From Rosistilla carotiformis (GTDB lineage Bacteria; Planctomycetota; Planctomycetia; Pirellulales; Pirellulaceae), in assembly GCF_007753095.1 (NCBI RefSeq), contig NZ_CP036348.1, positions 1,860,001-1,924,000 of the forward strand: DNA of 64,000 nt, read 5' to 3'. A model generated the notes under the pieces. It searched no databases and had not been told where the DNA came from. It was given only the letters and a program-made list of their open reading frames with translations. This document shows, piece by piece, positions 28,001 through 37,175 of the stretch. A program made the position numbers and the translations under genes. The stretch's first letter is position 1. Each line of letters opens with the position of its first letter.

Positions 28001-28602
28001 CCAAAGCGGTGATGCACGCTTCCCCAGGTAGGCATGCTGGCGAGCGCCGCGGATTCCAGTGCTGTCGCCTCGATCCACATTTCATGTAGCAGCCCGTACG
28101 CATCGACGTCGGGATTCTGTAACAGCCCCAGCAGAAGATGCTCGGGTTCCGCTTTTTGGTATCCCATTTGGTGGGCTTCGGCGATGCCGTGTCGCACGCA
28201 GCGACGGGCAGCTTCCGAAACGGGCAACCGCCCGGTGGAGCGTTTGGACAGCCGTGCTCCCGATCGCAAGCGTTCGCTAACGTTGCACAAATCGTCCAGC
28301 GTCAGCCCCAGATTCGGGAGCCACTCAGCACCCGAATACTCCGCTTCGGCGGCCAGTCCCACCAACAGAAAGCTACTGCTGACCATCTCGCTGCGCGTCT
28401 CCGAGGCTTCGTCGACAGCAAAACGCAACGCTCGAAGCGAACGATTGCTCAAACGCTTGACGACCGACAACTGTTGAGCATCGAGATCCAGTGGCGGTGC
28501 CAGGCGACGGCCGTTTGACGCCTGGCCGGCTGAACTCGATAGCGCGAACATTGCCGTGCCCAGTGCGGACGCTTGAAAGAATCGTCGTCGAGAATGATCC
28601 AT
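27997..28602 (-). CDS. Tat-exported Clp N-terminal-domain protein
   Basis: A 201-residue protein made of a twin-arginine signal and a Clp-N-like domain, without any ATPase. The N-terminus reads MDHSRRRFFQASALG, matching S-R-R-x-F, followed by an Ala/Ser-rich hydrophobic stretch to about residue 30. Residues about 45-200 show the double four-helix pattern of ClpA/ClpC N-domains: a first half with SSFLLVGLAAEAE and a second with AEPEHLLLGLLQNPD. In ClpC this domain binds adaptors or substrate. Outside the cytoplasm it could only bind, not unfold. The start at 28602 has AAAGG upstream. The frame extends upstream to 28746 but without the signal pattern. Confidence 0.8.
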   Translation of the reverse strand: MDHSRRRFFQASALGTAMFALSSSAGQASNGRRLAPPLDLDAQQLSVVKRLSNRSLRALRFAVDEASETRSEMVSSSFLLVGLAAEAEYSGAEWLPNLGLTLDDLCNVSERLRSGARLSKRSTGRLPVSEAARRCVRHGIAEAHQMGYQKAEPEHLLLGLLQNPDVDAYGLLHEMWIEATALESAALASMPTWGSVHHRFG

Positions 28603-29000
28603 GGGAAAACCTTTGAAAGAGGGATCGAGCAGGGTATGGCGAATTCTACGCTGCGCGTTTCCGTGGGCAAGGTTTGTCCATCTCCGTTTTCTCGAATCCG
28701 CCGGTTCCACGACCTCCTGAGGCTTCGTGTGGTCGCGGGCGAGCACAGCGTTGTTTTGTCCGCATCTGCGGCGTGGACGCCGGCCATTGCAAGATAGCGT
28801 GCGACTTCGGTGGCGCTACCGATAGTCGACAACGAGGGATTCGCCAACCGTTGCCAATGGCAAGCCAGGATGGACGAGAAACGGTCAACCGATGAGGTGC
28901 TCGGGGCGGCTGACGCTCGCGATTATGGCGGCGCATAAAAAACGCGATGCTTGTCGAAGACAAGCATCGCGGTGCATTGGTTGATACGATCTGACGGAAC
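28603..29000. other. Gene-free stretch with one terminator
   Basis: The gap between the start of the Clp-N gene and the end of the secreted thioredoxin-like gene. Short open frames exist on both strands but have arginine-rich, low-complexity translations without a ribosome-binding site. The only structure seen is the hairpin at 28937-28971, listed separately. Confidence 0.6.
28937..28971 (-). terminator. Rho-independent terminator of the secreted thioredoxin-like gene
   Basis: On the minus strand a 13-base perfect stem (28943-28955 pairing with 28959-28971), with a three-base loop, is followed at once by six T residues (28937-28942). It lies 30 bases past the stop codon of the gene ending at 29001. 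Confidence 0.93.
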
Positions 29001-29567
29001 TTATTGCAGGATCTTGCTCAAGTTGGCGACAACCGCATCGACATCCAAGTCCTTGGCGTCAGCGACTGCATAGCTAGCCTTGACTTGCGCGTTGCCAGCC
29101 ATCACGACAGTCACTGCGGCTTTGGCATTGATGCCGTAGTTGTCGGGTCCGTTTTCGAATTCGTTAGGAACAACAAAAGGAATGTGCGACGCCTTGGTCT
29201 TGGCGGCCATGTCCTTTGCCGATTCGTTCAGGTCTTCTTTGCTGTCGCCCATCAGGTTGACGAAAGCCTTCAGTTGTGCGTCTTCGTTCTTGCCGATAGC
29301 TGCGTCCAGCTTTTTCACCAGATCGATCACTTTGGCATCGGTCGATCGCGTGAAGACCATCACCTGAGGACGCGAACCGTTCTTGCAGCGATAGCAGAGG
29401 TTCTTGCCTTCTTCGACGCCGTCGTCAGACGCACCTGCGCACTTGGTCACGTAAAACGCGCCGATACGATCGCCTTCTTGTGGACCGCTGACAAGCGCGT
29501 CTTTGGCCGAAACCGATCCAACAAAAGCCAATGCAATTGCGAGACTCAGGAGGGAAACATTCTTCAT
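29001..29567 (-). CDS. Secreted thioredoxin-fold-like protein with CxxC
   Basis: A 188-residue exported protein of unknown function. A signal peptide covers about residues 1-21 (SLLSLAIALAFVGSVSA, with cleavage after VSA). The mature part has NLCYRCKNG (CxxC near residue 60), then VMVFTRS, and a later IPFVVP strand that could provide the thioredoxin cis-proline. The motif is placed after a long N-terminal extension with another cysteine (TKCAG). ATG 29567 follows AAGGA at a suitable distance; the TTG at 29582 is rejected. It has its own strong terminator and is flanked by long gaps, so it is probably monocistronic. Confidence 0.75.
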   Translation of the reverse strand: MKNVSLLSLAIALAFVGSVSAKDALVSGPQEGDRIGAFYVTKCAGASDDGVEEGKNLCYRCKNGSRPQVMVFTRSTDAKVIDLVKKLDAAIGKNEDAQLKAFVNLMGDSKEDLNESAKDMAAKTKASHIPFVVPNEFENGPDNYGINAKAAVTVVMAGNAQVKASYAVADAKDLDVDAVVANLSKILQ

Positions 29568-30220
29568 CGAAATATCCTTCAACGGAAAGAGATGGGTTGT
29601 TCATGCGACATCACACGAACCGGTGGGACTTTTGACCAGCGAGCCAGTCGGTTGACGGGGTGCCAGATCGCGAATTGCCACCTGCGTGGGATGGGCCGCA
29701 ATACTGGCAAACATGTTACGCAACCGGTTCGCCTCGGACAATCATTATTTGTCTCGGGAACGGTTATACGTGCGAGTTTTCGATGAGTTCAGTGAGTTTT
29801 CGCACACAACCCCCGCGTCGGTGGACGTTTGAACAGAATCGAAGATATGAGGTTGCGGGAAGAGTTTGCACCGTTGCTCTTATTCGCTTCGCTTCCTTCC
29901 GGAGAATCCAGTTATCGATTTCAATGCCCCTCTCTTCGCCATGCGGGGCGCACGGGATGGCGTGTCGCCGCTGAGGGACATCAATGGTTTCCTGGGGGCC
30001 GTTGCGGTTTTTCCCGCGCGTGCGTTCTCGCGGGGGATTACCGTACCCGTCTTGTTTTCAGCGGCAGGCAAACATGAAAATCGTTTGCGTTCGCCTTCCT
30101 GGCTTTTTCAATGCTGGCGCAGGGGGTGACGTTCGAATCACGCATCGCCGTTTTTGGAAGACACTTTTGTGTCGGCACCCCGCGACGCGACTCAACATCC
30201 ATTCCTCGACAGGCGATTCC
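29568..30220. other. 653-base intergenic stretch
   Basis: This lies between two divergent genes (secreted thioredoxin-like protein and aldo/keto reductase). Open frames at 29660-29974, 29829-30077 and 29866-30129 lack recognisable motifs and ribosome-binding sites. It should contain both promoters, but no convincing -35/-10 pair, RNA gene or repeat was found. Confidence 0.5.
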
Positions 30221-31204
30221 ATGCAGTATCGACAATTGGGCCACGCGGGCCCTCAGGTTTCCGAAATCGGATTCGGCGGCTGGGCTCTTGGGGGCCAGTG
30301 GGGCCGCCAAGACGATGCCGATTCGATCGCGGCGCTACATCGGGCGATCGATTTGGGGGTCAATCTGATCGATACCGCGGCGGGCTATGGAGAAGGACGC
30401 AGCGAAAAAGTGATCGCTGAAGTCGTCAAGCAGCGGAGCGAGAAACTGTTTATCGCGACCAAGACGCCGCCGGCCGAAGGACCCTGGCCACCGTCGCCGT
30501 ATTGTGCCTGGCAGGACCGCTACAGCGCGAACTATCTGCGGGAAAATGTTGAACAGCGGCTACGGAATCTGCAAACCGAACGGATCGATCTGCTGCAGCT
30601 GCACACGTGGACACGGGCTTGGAACGATGACCCGCAGCCTTTGTTGGTGCTTCGCAAATTATGCGAAGAAGGGAAGATCGGGATGATCGGAATCAGTACT
30701 CCCGAACAGGACCAGAATTGTGTGATCCAATTGATGCGCGACGGGTTGGTCGATTGTGTGCAGGTGATCTTCAATTTGTTCGATCAGGAACCGGCGGCGC
30801 AGTTATTGCCGGTTGCGGCCGAAACCGGGACCGGTGTGATCGTTCGCGTCGCGTTGGACGAAGGGATGTTGGCGGGCAAGTACACCGCCGAAGACCGGTT
30901 TGCCGAGGATGATTTCCGCCACCAATACTTCGCTGGCGACCGCTTGCAACGAAGTGTCGATCGCGTGACGGCGATCGACAGCGACATGCAGCGTTTTGGA
31001 CTGCGCGACTACAGCCAGGCCGATTTGGCAATCAAGTTCTCGTTGACAGCGACTGGTGTCAGCAGCGTGATCACCGGCATCCGATCGGCCGAGCAAGCCG
31101 AACAAAACGCCGCCGTCAGCGACAAGCCAGCGATCCCCGACACCTTGCTGCATTTACTCCGCCGACACAATTGGCGACGAGGCGTGTGGTATGCGGGCAA
31201 ATAA
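30221..31204 (+). CDS. Aldo/keto reductase
   Basis: NADPH-dependent TIM-barrel oxidoreductase of 327 residues. It begins MQYRQLGHAGPQVSEIGFG, as Tas/YdhF-type aldo/keto reductases do. The catalytic set is visible: Asp and Tyr in DTAAGYGEGRSE, Lys in IATKTPP, and the histidine expected after strand 4 in LLQLHTW. The C-terminal region has the SVITGIRSAEQAEQNA cofactor segment. The frame is open for 79 codons upstream, but homologous sequence starts at ATG 30221. Substrate unknown. Confidence 0.92.
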   Translation: MQYRQLGHAGPQVSEIGFGGWALGGQWGRQDDADSIAALHRAIDLGVNLIDTAAGYGEGRSEKVIAEVVKQRSEKLFIATKTPPAEGPWPPSPYCAWQDRYSANYLRENVEQRLRNLQTERIDLLQLHTWTRAWNDDPQPLLVLRKLCEEGKIGMIGISTPEQDQNCVIQLMRDGLVDCVQVIFNLFDQEPAAQLLPVAAETGTGVIVRVALDEGMLAGKYTAEDRFAEDDFRHQYFAGDRLQRSVDRVTAIDSDMQRFGLRDYSQADLAIKFSLTATGVSSVITGIRSAEQAEQNAAVSDKPAIPDTLLHLLRRHNWRRGVWYAGK

Positions 31205-31207
31205 CGT

Positions 31208-31233
31208 CCTTGCGATGGCGGACCATCGCAAGG
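31208..31233. terminator. Perfect inverted repeat between convergent genes
   Basis: An 11-base perfect stem (31208-31218 with 31223-31233) with a four-base loop CGGA lies between the stops of the aldo/keto reductase and the thioredoxin-fold lipoprotein. It probably acts as a shared transcription terminator, although no T-tract follows on either strand. Confidence 0.7.
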
Positions 31234-31255
31234 GCAAGTCGGAGGCTTCGCTCGA

Positions 31256-32869
31256 TTAAGGTTTGTCCTGAAGCATCTCCGAGATCACTGCATGGAGATC
31301 CATTTGACGCCCCATCAAGACCTTGGCAACATTGCCATCGGCGTCGACGACGGCCGCAAACGGGAAGGAGGCTAGACCAAGCTGCGTTGCCAATGGATCG
31401 CGGACCCCTTGGGTTGCCGGATCCGGATTGCGAACATTGGGGAAGGTCGAACGGAAACGACGTCGAAATTCGGCGAGTTCTTCATCGGAGTCGTCCAAGT
31501 TGACACCGAGGATTTTTACTTTTCCTTCAAATTCCTGTTCCAATTCTTGTAGGCCAGGAATGATCTGCAGCGATTCAGGGCGCGCTGTTGTCCAGAAGGG
31601 CATCAAGACGATCGAGCCCCGGAAGGCGTTCCAGTCCAGTTCCCCGCCAGCGAGGTCGGGGTAATTGATCGACAAGGGTTTGCCAATCGCGTCGCGACGA
31701 TTGTTGCTTGCGGCGAGAAATGCCTTGGCTTCGGCAGCGATTTCGGGATTGGCATCGGTCGCATCGACAAAGGTCTTCGCAATCGCATCGTAGACAATGG
31801 GAACAACACTGGGTTCTGCCGGCCCTTCCAAGCTGAGTGCCAAGCCGGCCAGATATTGAAATGTCGAAACATCGACCGGTTGGGCGACCAGTTCATCGAT
31901 CGCAGTTTGCCATTGTTCGGCGGTCACCGTTTCGCCGTCGCCGCGACTCGCATGCAGTTTGTCCAAGGTATCGAATCGTGACGCCGAAGCCATCATTTTC
32001 GCCGAAGCCGCGATTTGCGGATCGGAATGCCCCGCGAACTTGGTGGCGATCGCATCGCGAACCGCGCGGGCGGCGTCGCCATAATCGTATTGGCTGAGCA
32101 CGCCAAAGCTCTGTTGCAAAGCGAAAAACGCGGGCATTCCCAGCTCGCGGTCGGACGTTTGGAACTCACCCACCAGCGCCAACAAACGGTCGGTCGACTT
32201 GGACTGCCCGGTGCGAATTTTGTCCAATTCGAAGCCCAGGCGGACAACGCGACTGTCGTTGACCAGATCGGGATCGTCGCTGGATGCAAGTTCGGTGGCG
32301 TAAGCTTCCAGTTGTTCTGCAGCGGCGACGTCCTGTAGGCCGGCCAATTGGCTGAGCGCTTCCAGCTTGGTCCGCCGCGCTACGGTCAGCGTGGCCGGTT
32401 GAATGTCTTTGATCGCCATCGCATGTTCGGCTGCGGCCAGTTTCAATGAACTGATCCGTTTGGCCTCCGCGATCTGAGCCGCTTGCGTTGTAAACGCCGA
32501 TTGTCCGCTCATCAGTTGACGCAGCGCTTCATTGGTTTTTTCGAAATAGGCGAGCGTCGCTTCCAACGGCGCGTCGTCGGCCAACGGCGGCAGGCCCGTC
32601 GGACCCGGATCCGAAGCGTTCAACATGCCGTCGACCGTGGGAGCCGCCGTGGGATCGGCCAGAGGCGGAGCCGAATTGGGATTGCCGTTGGGATCGGGGG
32701 TGCCGTTGACCAAGGGATTGGCAGGCGGAATCGCCCCGGCGGGTTGCTTGTCTCCGCCGGCATCGGCCGCTTGATATTTCGTTGCTTGCGAGGTGACTTC
32801 GTCGGTTTTCGAAGAACAGCCCGACAACAAGCTGGCGCCCACGAGAGTGATTATCAGTCGACGGGTCAT
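31256..32869 (-). CDS. Lipoprotein with C-terminal TlpA/thioredoxin-like domain lacking CxxC
   Basis: A membrane-anchored 537-residue protein. The N-terminus MTRRLIITLVGASLLSGCSS has a lipobox (LSGC, Cys18). A Pro/Gly/Asn-rich linker covers about residues 40-95, an alpha-helical middle about 100-390, and the final 150 residues resemble TlpA/AhpC-type thioredoxin folds (IVLMPFWTTARPES, KILGVNLDD, FPFAAVVDADGNV). The active-site CxxC position reads WTTARPES, so disulphide chemistry is unlikely and a binding or structural role is more probable. The only cysteine seen is the lipobox one. It converges on the aldo/keto reductase and is divergent from batD. Confidence 0.82.
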   Translation of the reverse strand: MTRRLIITLVGASLLSGCSSKTDEVTSQATKYQAADAGGDKQPAGAIPPANPLVNGTPDPNGNPNSAPPLADPTAAPTVDGMLNASDPGPTGLPPLADDAPLEATLAYFEKTNEALRQLMSGQSAFTTQAAQIAEAKRISSLKLAAAEHAMAIKDIQPATLTVARRTKLEALSQLAGLQDVAAAEQLEAYATELASSDDPDLVNDSRVVRLGFELDKIRTGQSKSTDRLLALVGEFQTSDRELGMPAFFALQQSFGVLSQYDYGDAARAVRDAIATKFAGHSDPQIAASAKMMASASRFDTLDKLHASRGDGETVTAEQWQTAIDELVAQPVDVSTFQYLAGLALSLEGPAEPSVVPIVYDAIAKTFVDATDANPEIAAEAKAFLAASNNRRDAIGKPLSINYPDLAGGELDWNAFRGSIVLMPFWTTARPESLQIIPGLQELEQEFEGKVKILGVNLDDSDEELAEFRRRFRSTFPNVRNPDPATQGVRDPLATQLGLASFPFAAVVDADGNVAKVLMGRQMDLHAVISEMLQDKP

Positions 32870-33095
32870 GGTCGACCCTCCTGAATGTTAGAGTTCATGA
32901 TGAAGGTATCTAGCCGATGGCCCAGCGACCTCGCTGGGAATCAGTATATCCCCGGAATGTCGGCATTGCCCAGGGCAATGCCCTCGGACCCGTCCGATCG
33001 TTCGCAGTGGACTTGCTGACAATCTACAGATCCTCAAAATAGAGGGCAGCGGATCTGTCCGTTTTTTTCTGGTATCGCAACTCCGATTGAGCCTT

Positions 33096-34964
33096 ATGTT
33101 TGCATTGCAATCCAACATCGGCTGGACCCTCCTACGGCCGGTTGCATTCATCGCTTGCGTATGGATCTCCGCCGTCGGTTGGGGGCAAGATGAAATCCAG
33201 ACCAAGCTGGGAGCCGATCCGGGCCCCTATTTCGTCGGTCTTCCGGTCACAATTCAATTGACCGCCGTCGGCTTGTCCGATCGCAGCGTGCCGCAGATCG
33301 ATGTCGACAATCCAAACGATGCGTTGCGTTGGACGTTGGTGGCGACCAACCCCACATCGATGCGGTTCAACAACAATGGCCGGATCATCGCGCAAACGAA
33401 ATATGATTTTGTGTTCCGGTTCACCGCCAGCAAGCCGGGGCAGTGGGAGATCGGTCCGTTTGTGATTACCGACGGTTCACTAAAAAAGCACGTCGACGCG
33501 GTGAAGCTCACGTTTGAAGAAGTTCCAACAACCGACAAGATGCGGATTCATTTGCGACTTCCCGAAGGTCCCTACTTTCCCGAACAGCGCGTCCCCGTAG
33601 AAATCGAATGGTGGTATGCGGGCGAATTGGCCAACACGGGCGTTTCCATTTCGTCGCCTCTGTTCGACACCTTTAAGTTCGAGGACGAAAAGCCGACCAA
33701 TGTCCGCGAGGCGTTGCTGCCGATCGACACGGCGGAGGGGAGCGTTGATCTTCAGGCGAGCGTTCGCGAGGAGGAATCCGACGGCAAGCTGTTCCGCGTC
33801 TTCCGTGCCAAACGGACGATGATTCCCGATCGCGTGGGCACTTTCAAAATCGATCCCATCCAAGTCACGATCCGGCATCGTGTCTTGGGACGCCGGGAGC
33901 GCCGCGACGATTCGGGTTTTGGTTTTGGATTTTTTAATCGCGTGGAGGAATACGTCAAAAGTGTTGAAGCGTTTCGCGCGGTCGGCGAACCGATGACGAT
34001 TGAGATCGGTGGATTCCCTGAAGCTGGGAAACCCGAAAGTTTTGCCGGGGCGGTTGGGAATGGGTTTTCGATTTCCGTGACGGCAGATCGGACCGTGGTT
34101 CGGGTTGGCGATCCGATCCGTTTGAACGTGACCTTGCGAGGGAATGGGAACCTAAAAGGGGCGAGCATGCCGCCGCTGTCAGCCGATGGTGGGATGGATC
34201 CTCAGCAGTTTCGGTTGCCCAGCGGTGATGTTCCCGGCCAATTGGGAAAGGATGAGAAGACGTTTTCGGTATCGGTGCGCGTGGAGGATGAATCGGTCAG
34301 CGAGATTCCGGCGATCGCCTACTCCTGGTTCGATACCGATGCCAAAGAATACCGCACCGCGAGGTCGGCACCGATTGCGCTGCGCGTGATGTCCGCGGAT
34401 ATGATTTCAGCGGATGACGTCGTTTCGGCCAGTCCCACGCCGGCGCGAGGACCTGCGTCCGCGGAGGAGACGGCGGCCAGCGAATCGGCCCAAAGCGTGG
34501 GGGCGTCGCGAAAGCGGTTCTCGCTGAGTGGAGCCGACTTGGCGATCGAATCGAATCCGGCCGCGCTGCTGTCGAATCCCAAAGGCTTGGTGTCGCCGGT
34601 CGTGTTGCAAACGGGAGCCTATTTGACCGGGCTCGCGATCGTGATGCTGGCCTTGGTCGATCGACGGCGAAGCCAAGCGGATCCCGACGTGATTGCCCGT
34701 CGCAAGGTGGCGGCCGAACAAGCTGCGGCGATCTCCGCGGCGGTGGCGATGCCCAAGCGTCAGGCGGCCTCCGCGTTAGCTGCGGCCCTCCGAAGTCTGC
34801 TTGCCTCGCAGCCCGACGTGGAGCGGGCCAGCACCGAAGGGTTGATCGCGCGATGTGAGACGTTGGTTTATCAGCCCGCGTCGAACGATGAGGAACCGCT
34901 GGCGCCGGAGATCCTCCAGCAGGCTCAACAGTTGGCCCTTCGATTTCGCAAGGAAGCTCAATGA
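33096..34964 (+). CDS. batD: BatD-like membrane protein
   Basis: Aerotolerance-type (Bat) protein, probably in the periplasm with a C-terminal membrane anchor. The 622 residues hold a signal peptide (about 1-28), immunoglobulin-like beta domains (PYFVGLPVTIQLTAV near residue 42, recurring with PIRLNVTLRGNGNL), and a membrane segment near 505-525 (GAYLTGLAIVMLALV) followed by a helical cytoplasmic tail. ATG 33096 is preferred over TTG 33087. It overlaps batE by ATGA. BatA, BatB and MoxR partners are not adjacent. Confidence 0.85.
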   Translation: MFALQSNIGWTLLRPVAFIACVWISAVGWGQDEIQTKLGADPGPYFVGLPVTIQLTAVGLSDRSVPQIDVDNPNDALRWTLVATNPTSMRFNNNGRIIAQTKYDFVFRFTASKPGQWEIGPFVITDGSLKKHVDAVKLTFEEVPTTDKMRIHLRLPEGPYFPEQRVPVEIEWWYAGELANTGVSISSPLFDTFKFEDEKPTNVREALLPIDTAEGSVDLQASVREEESDGKLFRVFRAKRTMIPDRVGTFKIDPIQVTIRHRVLGRRERRDDSGFGFGFFNRVEEYVKSVEAFRAVGEPMTIEIGGFPEAGKPESFAGAVGNGFSISVTADRTVVRVGDPIRLNVTLRGNGNLKGASMPPLSADGGMDPQQFRLPSGDVPGQLGKDEKTFSVSVRVEDESVSEIPAIAYSWFDTDAKEYRTARSAPIALRVMSADMISADDVVSASPTPARGPASAEETAASESAQSVGASRKRFSLSGADLAIESNPAALLSNPKGLVSPVVLQTGAYLTGLAIVMLALVDRRRSQADPDVIARRKVAAEQAAAISAAVAMPKRQAASALAAALRSLLASQPDVERASTEGLIARCETLVYQPASNDEEPLAPEILQQAQQLALRFRKEAQ

Positions 34965-35767
34965 ACCGATTTTGGAAATGCTTGATTTGCGTTGTCGTGT
35001 TGTCGTGTCACAGCTTCGCCAGCGAGCCAGTTCCTGCGTTGGAACAGGCGATCGAAGCTTACAACGCCGGGTTCGCGGCGACCGATCGCGACCAACGGCT
35101 ACGCAGTTTCCGACGTGCCGAGCTTTTGTTCGATCGGGTGGTGAACGAGCGGGAATTGAAGAACGCCAGCCTCTATGTGAATCTTGGCAACGCGGCGTTG
35201 GGGGCCCAACGGATCGGTCCGGCAATCGTGGCGTTTCAACGCGCCCTGGCGATCGATCCCAGTAATCGTCAAGCTCGCCAGAATCTCGAACACGCCCGCA
35301 CCTTGTTGCCCGATTGGGTGCCACGTCCCGAGACGAGCTCCAGCGGCCTCGGTTCGCTGGCCGCATCCCTGTTGGGGACAACGACGAGGTGGTCGGCGGA
35401 CGATTACTTTCGGATCGCTGCGCTCGCCTTTCTGGTTACCGCGATAACACTTGCCTTGGCCCTTCGGATCGATCGCAAAGGGCTACGAAATCTGGCGGGG
35501 CTGCTGGCCGTCGTTTGGATTGCGAGTCTCTGCGTCGCGATATGGAAGACGCAACAACCGGCGCCTAACGTTGCGGTGGTGACCTTGCCCGATACGATCG
35601 CACGGGCCGCCGATTCGATCAACTCGCCTTCACGGCTTCCCGAACCGTTGCCCAGTGGTACCGAGGTCCAGGTGATGGAAGATCGTCGTGATTGGCTGCG
35701 GGTGCGATTGTTCGACGGCCGCGATGCCTGGTTGCCTGCGTCCAGCGTGACGCGTTTGGTCGGATAA
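34961..35767 (+). CDS. batE: BatE-like TPR and SH3 protein
   Basis: Membrane protein of 268 residues that accompanies BatD. A signal peptide (about 1-20) is followed by TPR-like helices (about 22-110; SLYVNLGNAALGAQRIGPAI, then ALAIDPSNRQARQNL), two membrane helices (about 148-190) and a C-terminal bacterial SH3 domain (about 207-265; LPSGTEVQVMEDRRDWLRV). This order is typical of BatE in planctomycetes. The start overlaps the batD stop as ATGA, which indicates translational coupling. The SH3 part may contact peptidoglycan or partner proteins. Confidence 0.85.
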   Translation: MNRFWKCLICVVVLSCHSFASEPVPALEQAIEAYNAGFAATDRDQRLRSFRRAELLFDRVVNERELKNASLYVNLGNAALGAQRIGPAIVAFQRALAIDPSNRQARQNLEHARTLLPDWVPRPETSSSGLGSLAASLLGTTTRWSADDYFRIAALAFLVTAITLALALRIDRKGLRNLAGLLAVVWIASLCVAIWKTQQPAPNVAVVTLPDTIARAADSINSPSRLPEPLPSGTEVQVMEDRRDWLRVRLFDGRDAWLPASSVTRLVG

Positions 35768-35782
35768 ATGGATCTGAAAGCG

Positions 35783-35810
35783 TGCCACGACGTTCTCACG
35801 CATCGTGGCA
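35783..35810. terminator. Candidate bidirectional terminator hairpin
   Basis: An 8-base stem (35783-35790 with 35803-35810) and 12-base loop lie between the convergent batE and galT stops. There is no T-tract, so the call is tentative. Confidence 0.4.
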
Positions 35811-35818
35811 GCACCGGT

Positions 35819-36877
35819 TCAGATGTTGGAACGCTTGCCGCGCGTGCCTTTTTTTGAACCGCGTTCCAGCTGTCGCGAGAGGCTGCGCAGGTGGGTTGCG
35901 GCGGCCTCGGGGAGTACGGGATTGATATAACAGTCCGATCCCCATTCAAACCCCGCGAGTTTCGTGACGCGCGGAAAAATCTCCATCCACCAATGGAACG
36001 CCGCCGTGTCATGGAACGCGGTCGGGCGGGTGTGGATGATAAAATTGTAGGCCGCTGGAGTGAGGATGCTTTCGACAAGCTTCAGCAGTTTGCGGACTAA
36101 CATCGCCAGATCGACCAGCTGAGCCTGCTCGATCGCTTCAAACGAATCTTGGTGATTGCGGGGAATCAATCGCATCAGGTAGGGGACCCGGCTGGCAAAC
36201 GGACACAAGGCAACAAAGTGGTCGGTCGTCGCAATGATTCGTTTTCCGCTGATCTGTTCCTCGCTGGACATGCTGCAGACCAAGCACTGTCCGGTGCGAC
36301 CATGGTGTTCGCCCAATCGCGACATCAACGCGCTGATCGAACCGGGCATCACGCTGGTGGCGATCAATTGGCTGTGTGTGTGGCGCAGCGATGCGCCGGC
36401 GGCGGCACCCACGTTTTTGAACAGAATGTGATAATCGACGTCGTCCCGTTCGCGCCAATAACGCATGCGATTCAGGTAAGCCGAAAACACATCGATCATC
36501 CGAGATTCACTCAGTTCGGTCAGGCTGTGGACGTGCAGCGGCGACTCGATAAAGACCTCGTGTCCACCGGTCAACGCGAACGCCTCAAAGGCGTGGCTGT
36601 GGATCGATGCTTCTTCGGAGACCTTGCCGTTGAGCGATTCGACGGCGGGGTATTTGTTGGGGACTACCCGCACCGACCAGCTCTCGGGATCCTCTTCGTC
36701 GTCGAGAATTGTCAACGTGGGATCGGGAGTCAATTGTTCGTTCCCCGCACAGAACGGACACGCGATGACTGTGCTTCCAGATAACTGGGCCTCGACCAAT
36801 TCATCGGGTCGATGATCGCGGTTGGGAGCAACAATCACCCAAGCGTCAGTTAATGGATCGCGTCGAACTTCGCTCAT
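35819..36877 (-). CDS. galT: Galactose-1-phosphate uridylyltransferase
   Basis: Exchanges uridylyl groups between UDP-glucose and galactose-1-phosphate in the Leloir pathway. The 352 residues match the family. The zinc motif CPFCAGNE is near residue 44, and the active site RHTHSQ is at residues 165-170, where His166 and His168 fit the conserved HxH. HWWMEIFPR near residue 305 is the second conserved block. The frame runs 32 codons further upstream, but MSEVRRDPLTDAWVIVAPNR is the family N-terminus, so ATG 36877 is used. Neighbouring genes are not in the same pathway. An ADP-glucose/UDP-hexose variant cannot be excluded. Confidence 0.93.
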   Translation of the reverse strand: MSEVRRDPLTDAWVIVAPNRDHRPDELVEAQLSGSTVIACPFCAGNEQLTPDPTLTILDDEEDPESWSVRVVPNKYPAVESLNGKVSEEASIHSHAFEAFALTGGHEVFIESPLHVHSLTELSESRMIDVFSAYLNRMRYWRERDDVDYHILFKNVGAAAGASLRHTHSQLIATSVMPGSISALMSRLGEHHGRTGQCLVCSMSSEEQISGKRIIATTDHFVALCPFASRVPYLMRLIPRNHQDSFEAIEQAQLVDLAMLVRKLLKLVESILTPAAYNFIIHTRPTAFHDTAAFHWWMEIFPRVTKLAGFEWGSDCYINPVLPEAAATHLRSLSRQLERGSKKGTRGKRSNI

Positions 36878-37175
36878 CAGTGCGCACCTGCATGGCGGAG
36901 TCCATTCCATACACGAACATACCAAGGCAACAGGAAAGGGAAGCCAGTGAACACTTCCCATACCTTGGTTCAAGGATCCATAGCTTACAGCATTTCACCC
37001 TCCACGAGAACCTTTTCCGGCAGATCAATTTGGTGGGAAACACCGGAATCTGTTCGCTCGTTCGGATCGGGAAAGACTTTCTTCGCAGTCGACGCCGTCT
37101 GATTTTGACGCCGCGCGATCGGAGGCCCCAATTCGAATGGATCGCAAAGCGGCGTTGGCTCGCCGCCCCAATCGA

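Noticed and set aside
28646-28963. 105-codon minus-strand open frame
   Set aside because: It overlaps the terminator hairpin of the neighbouring gene and has an Arg/Pro-rich random-like translation.
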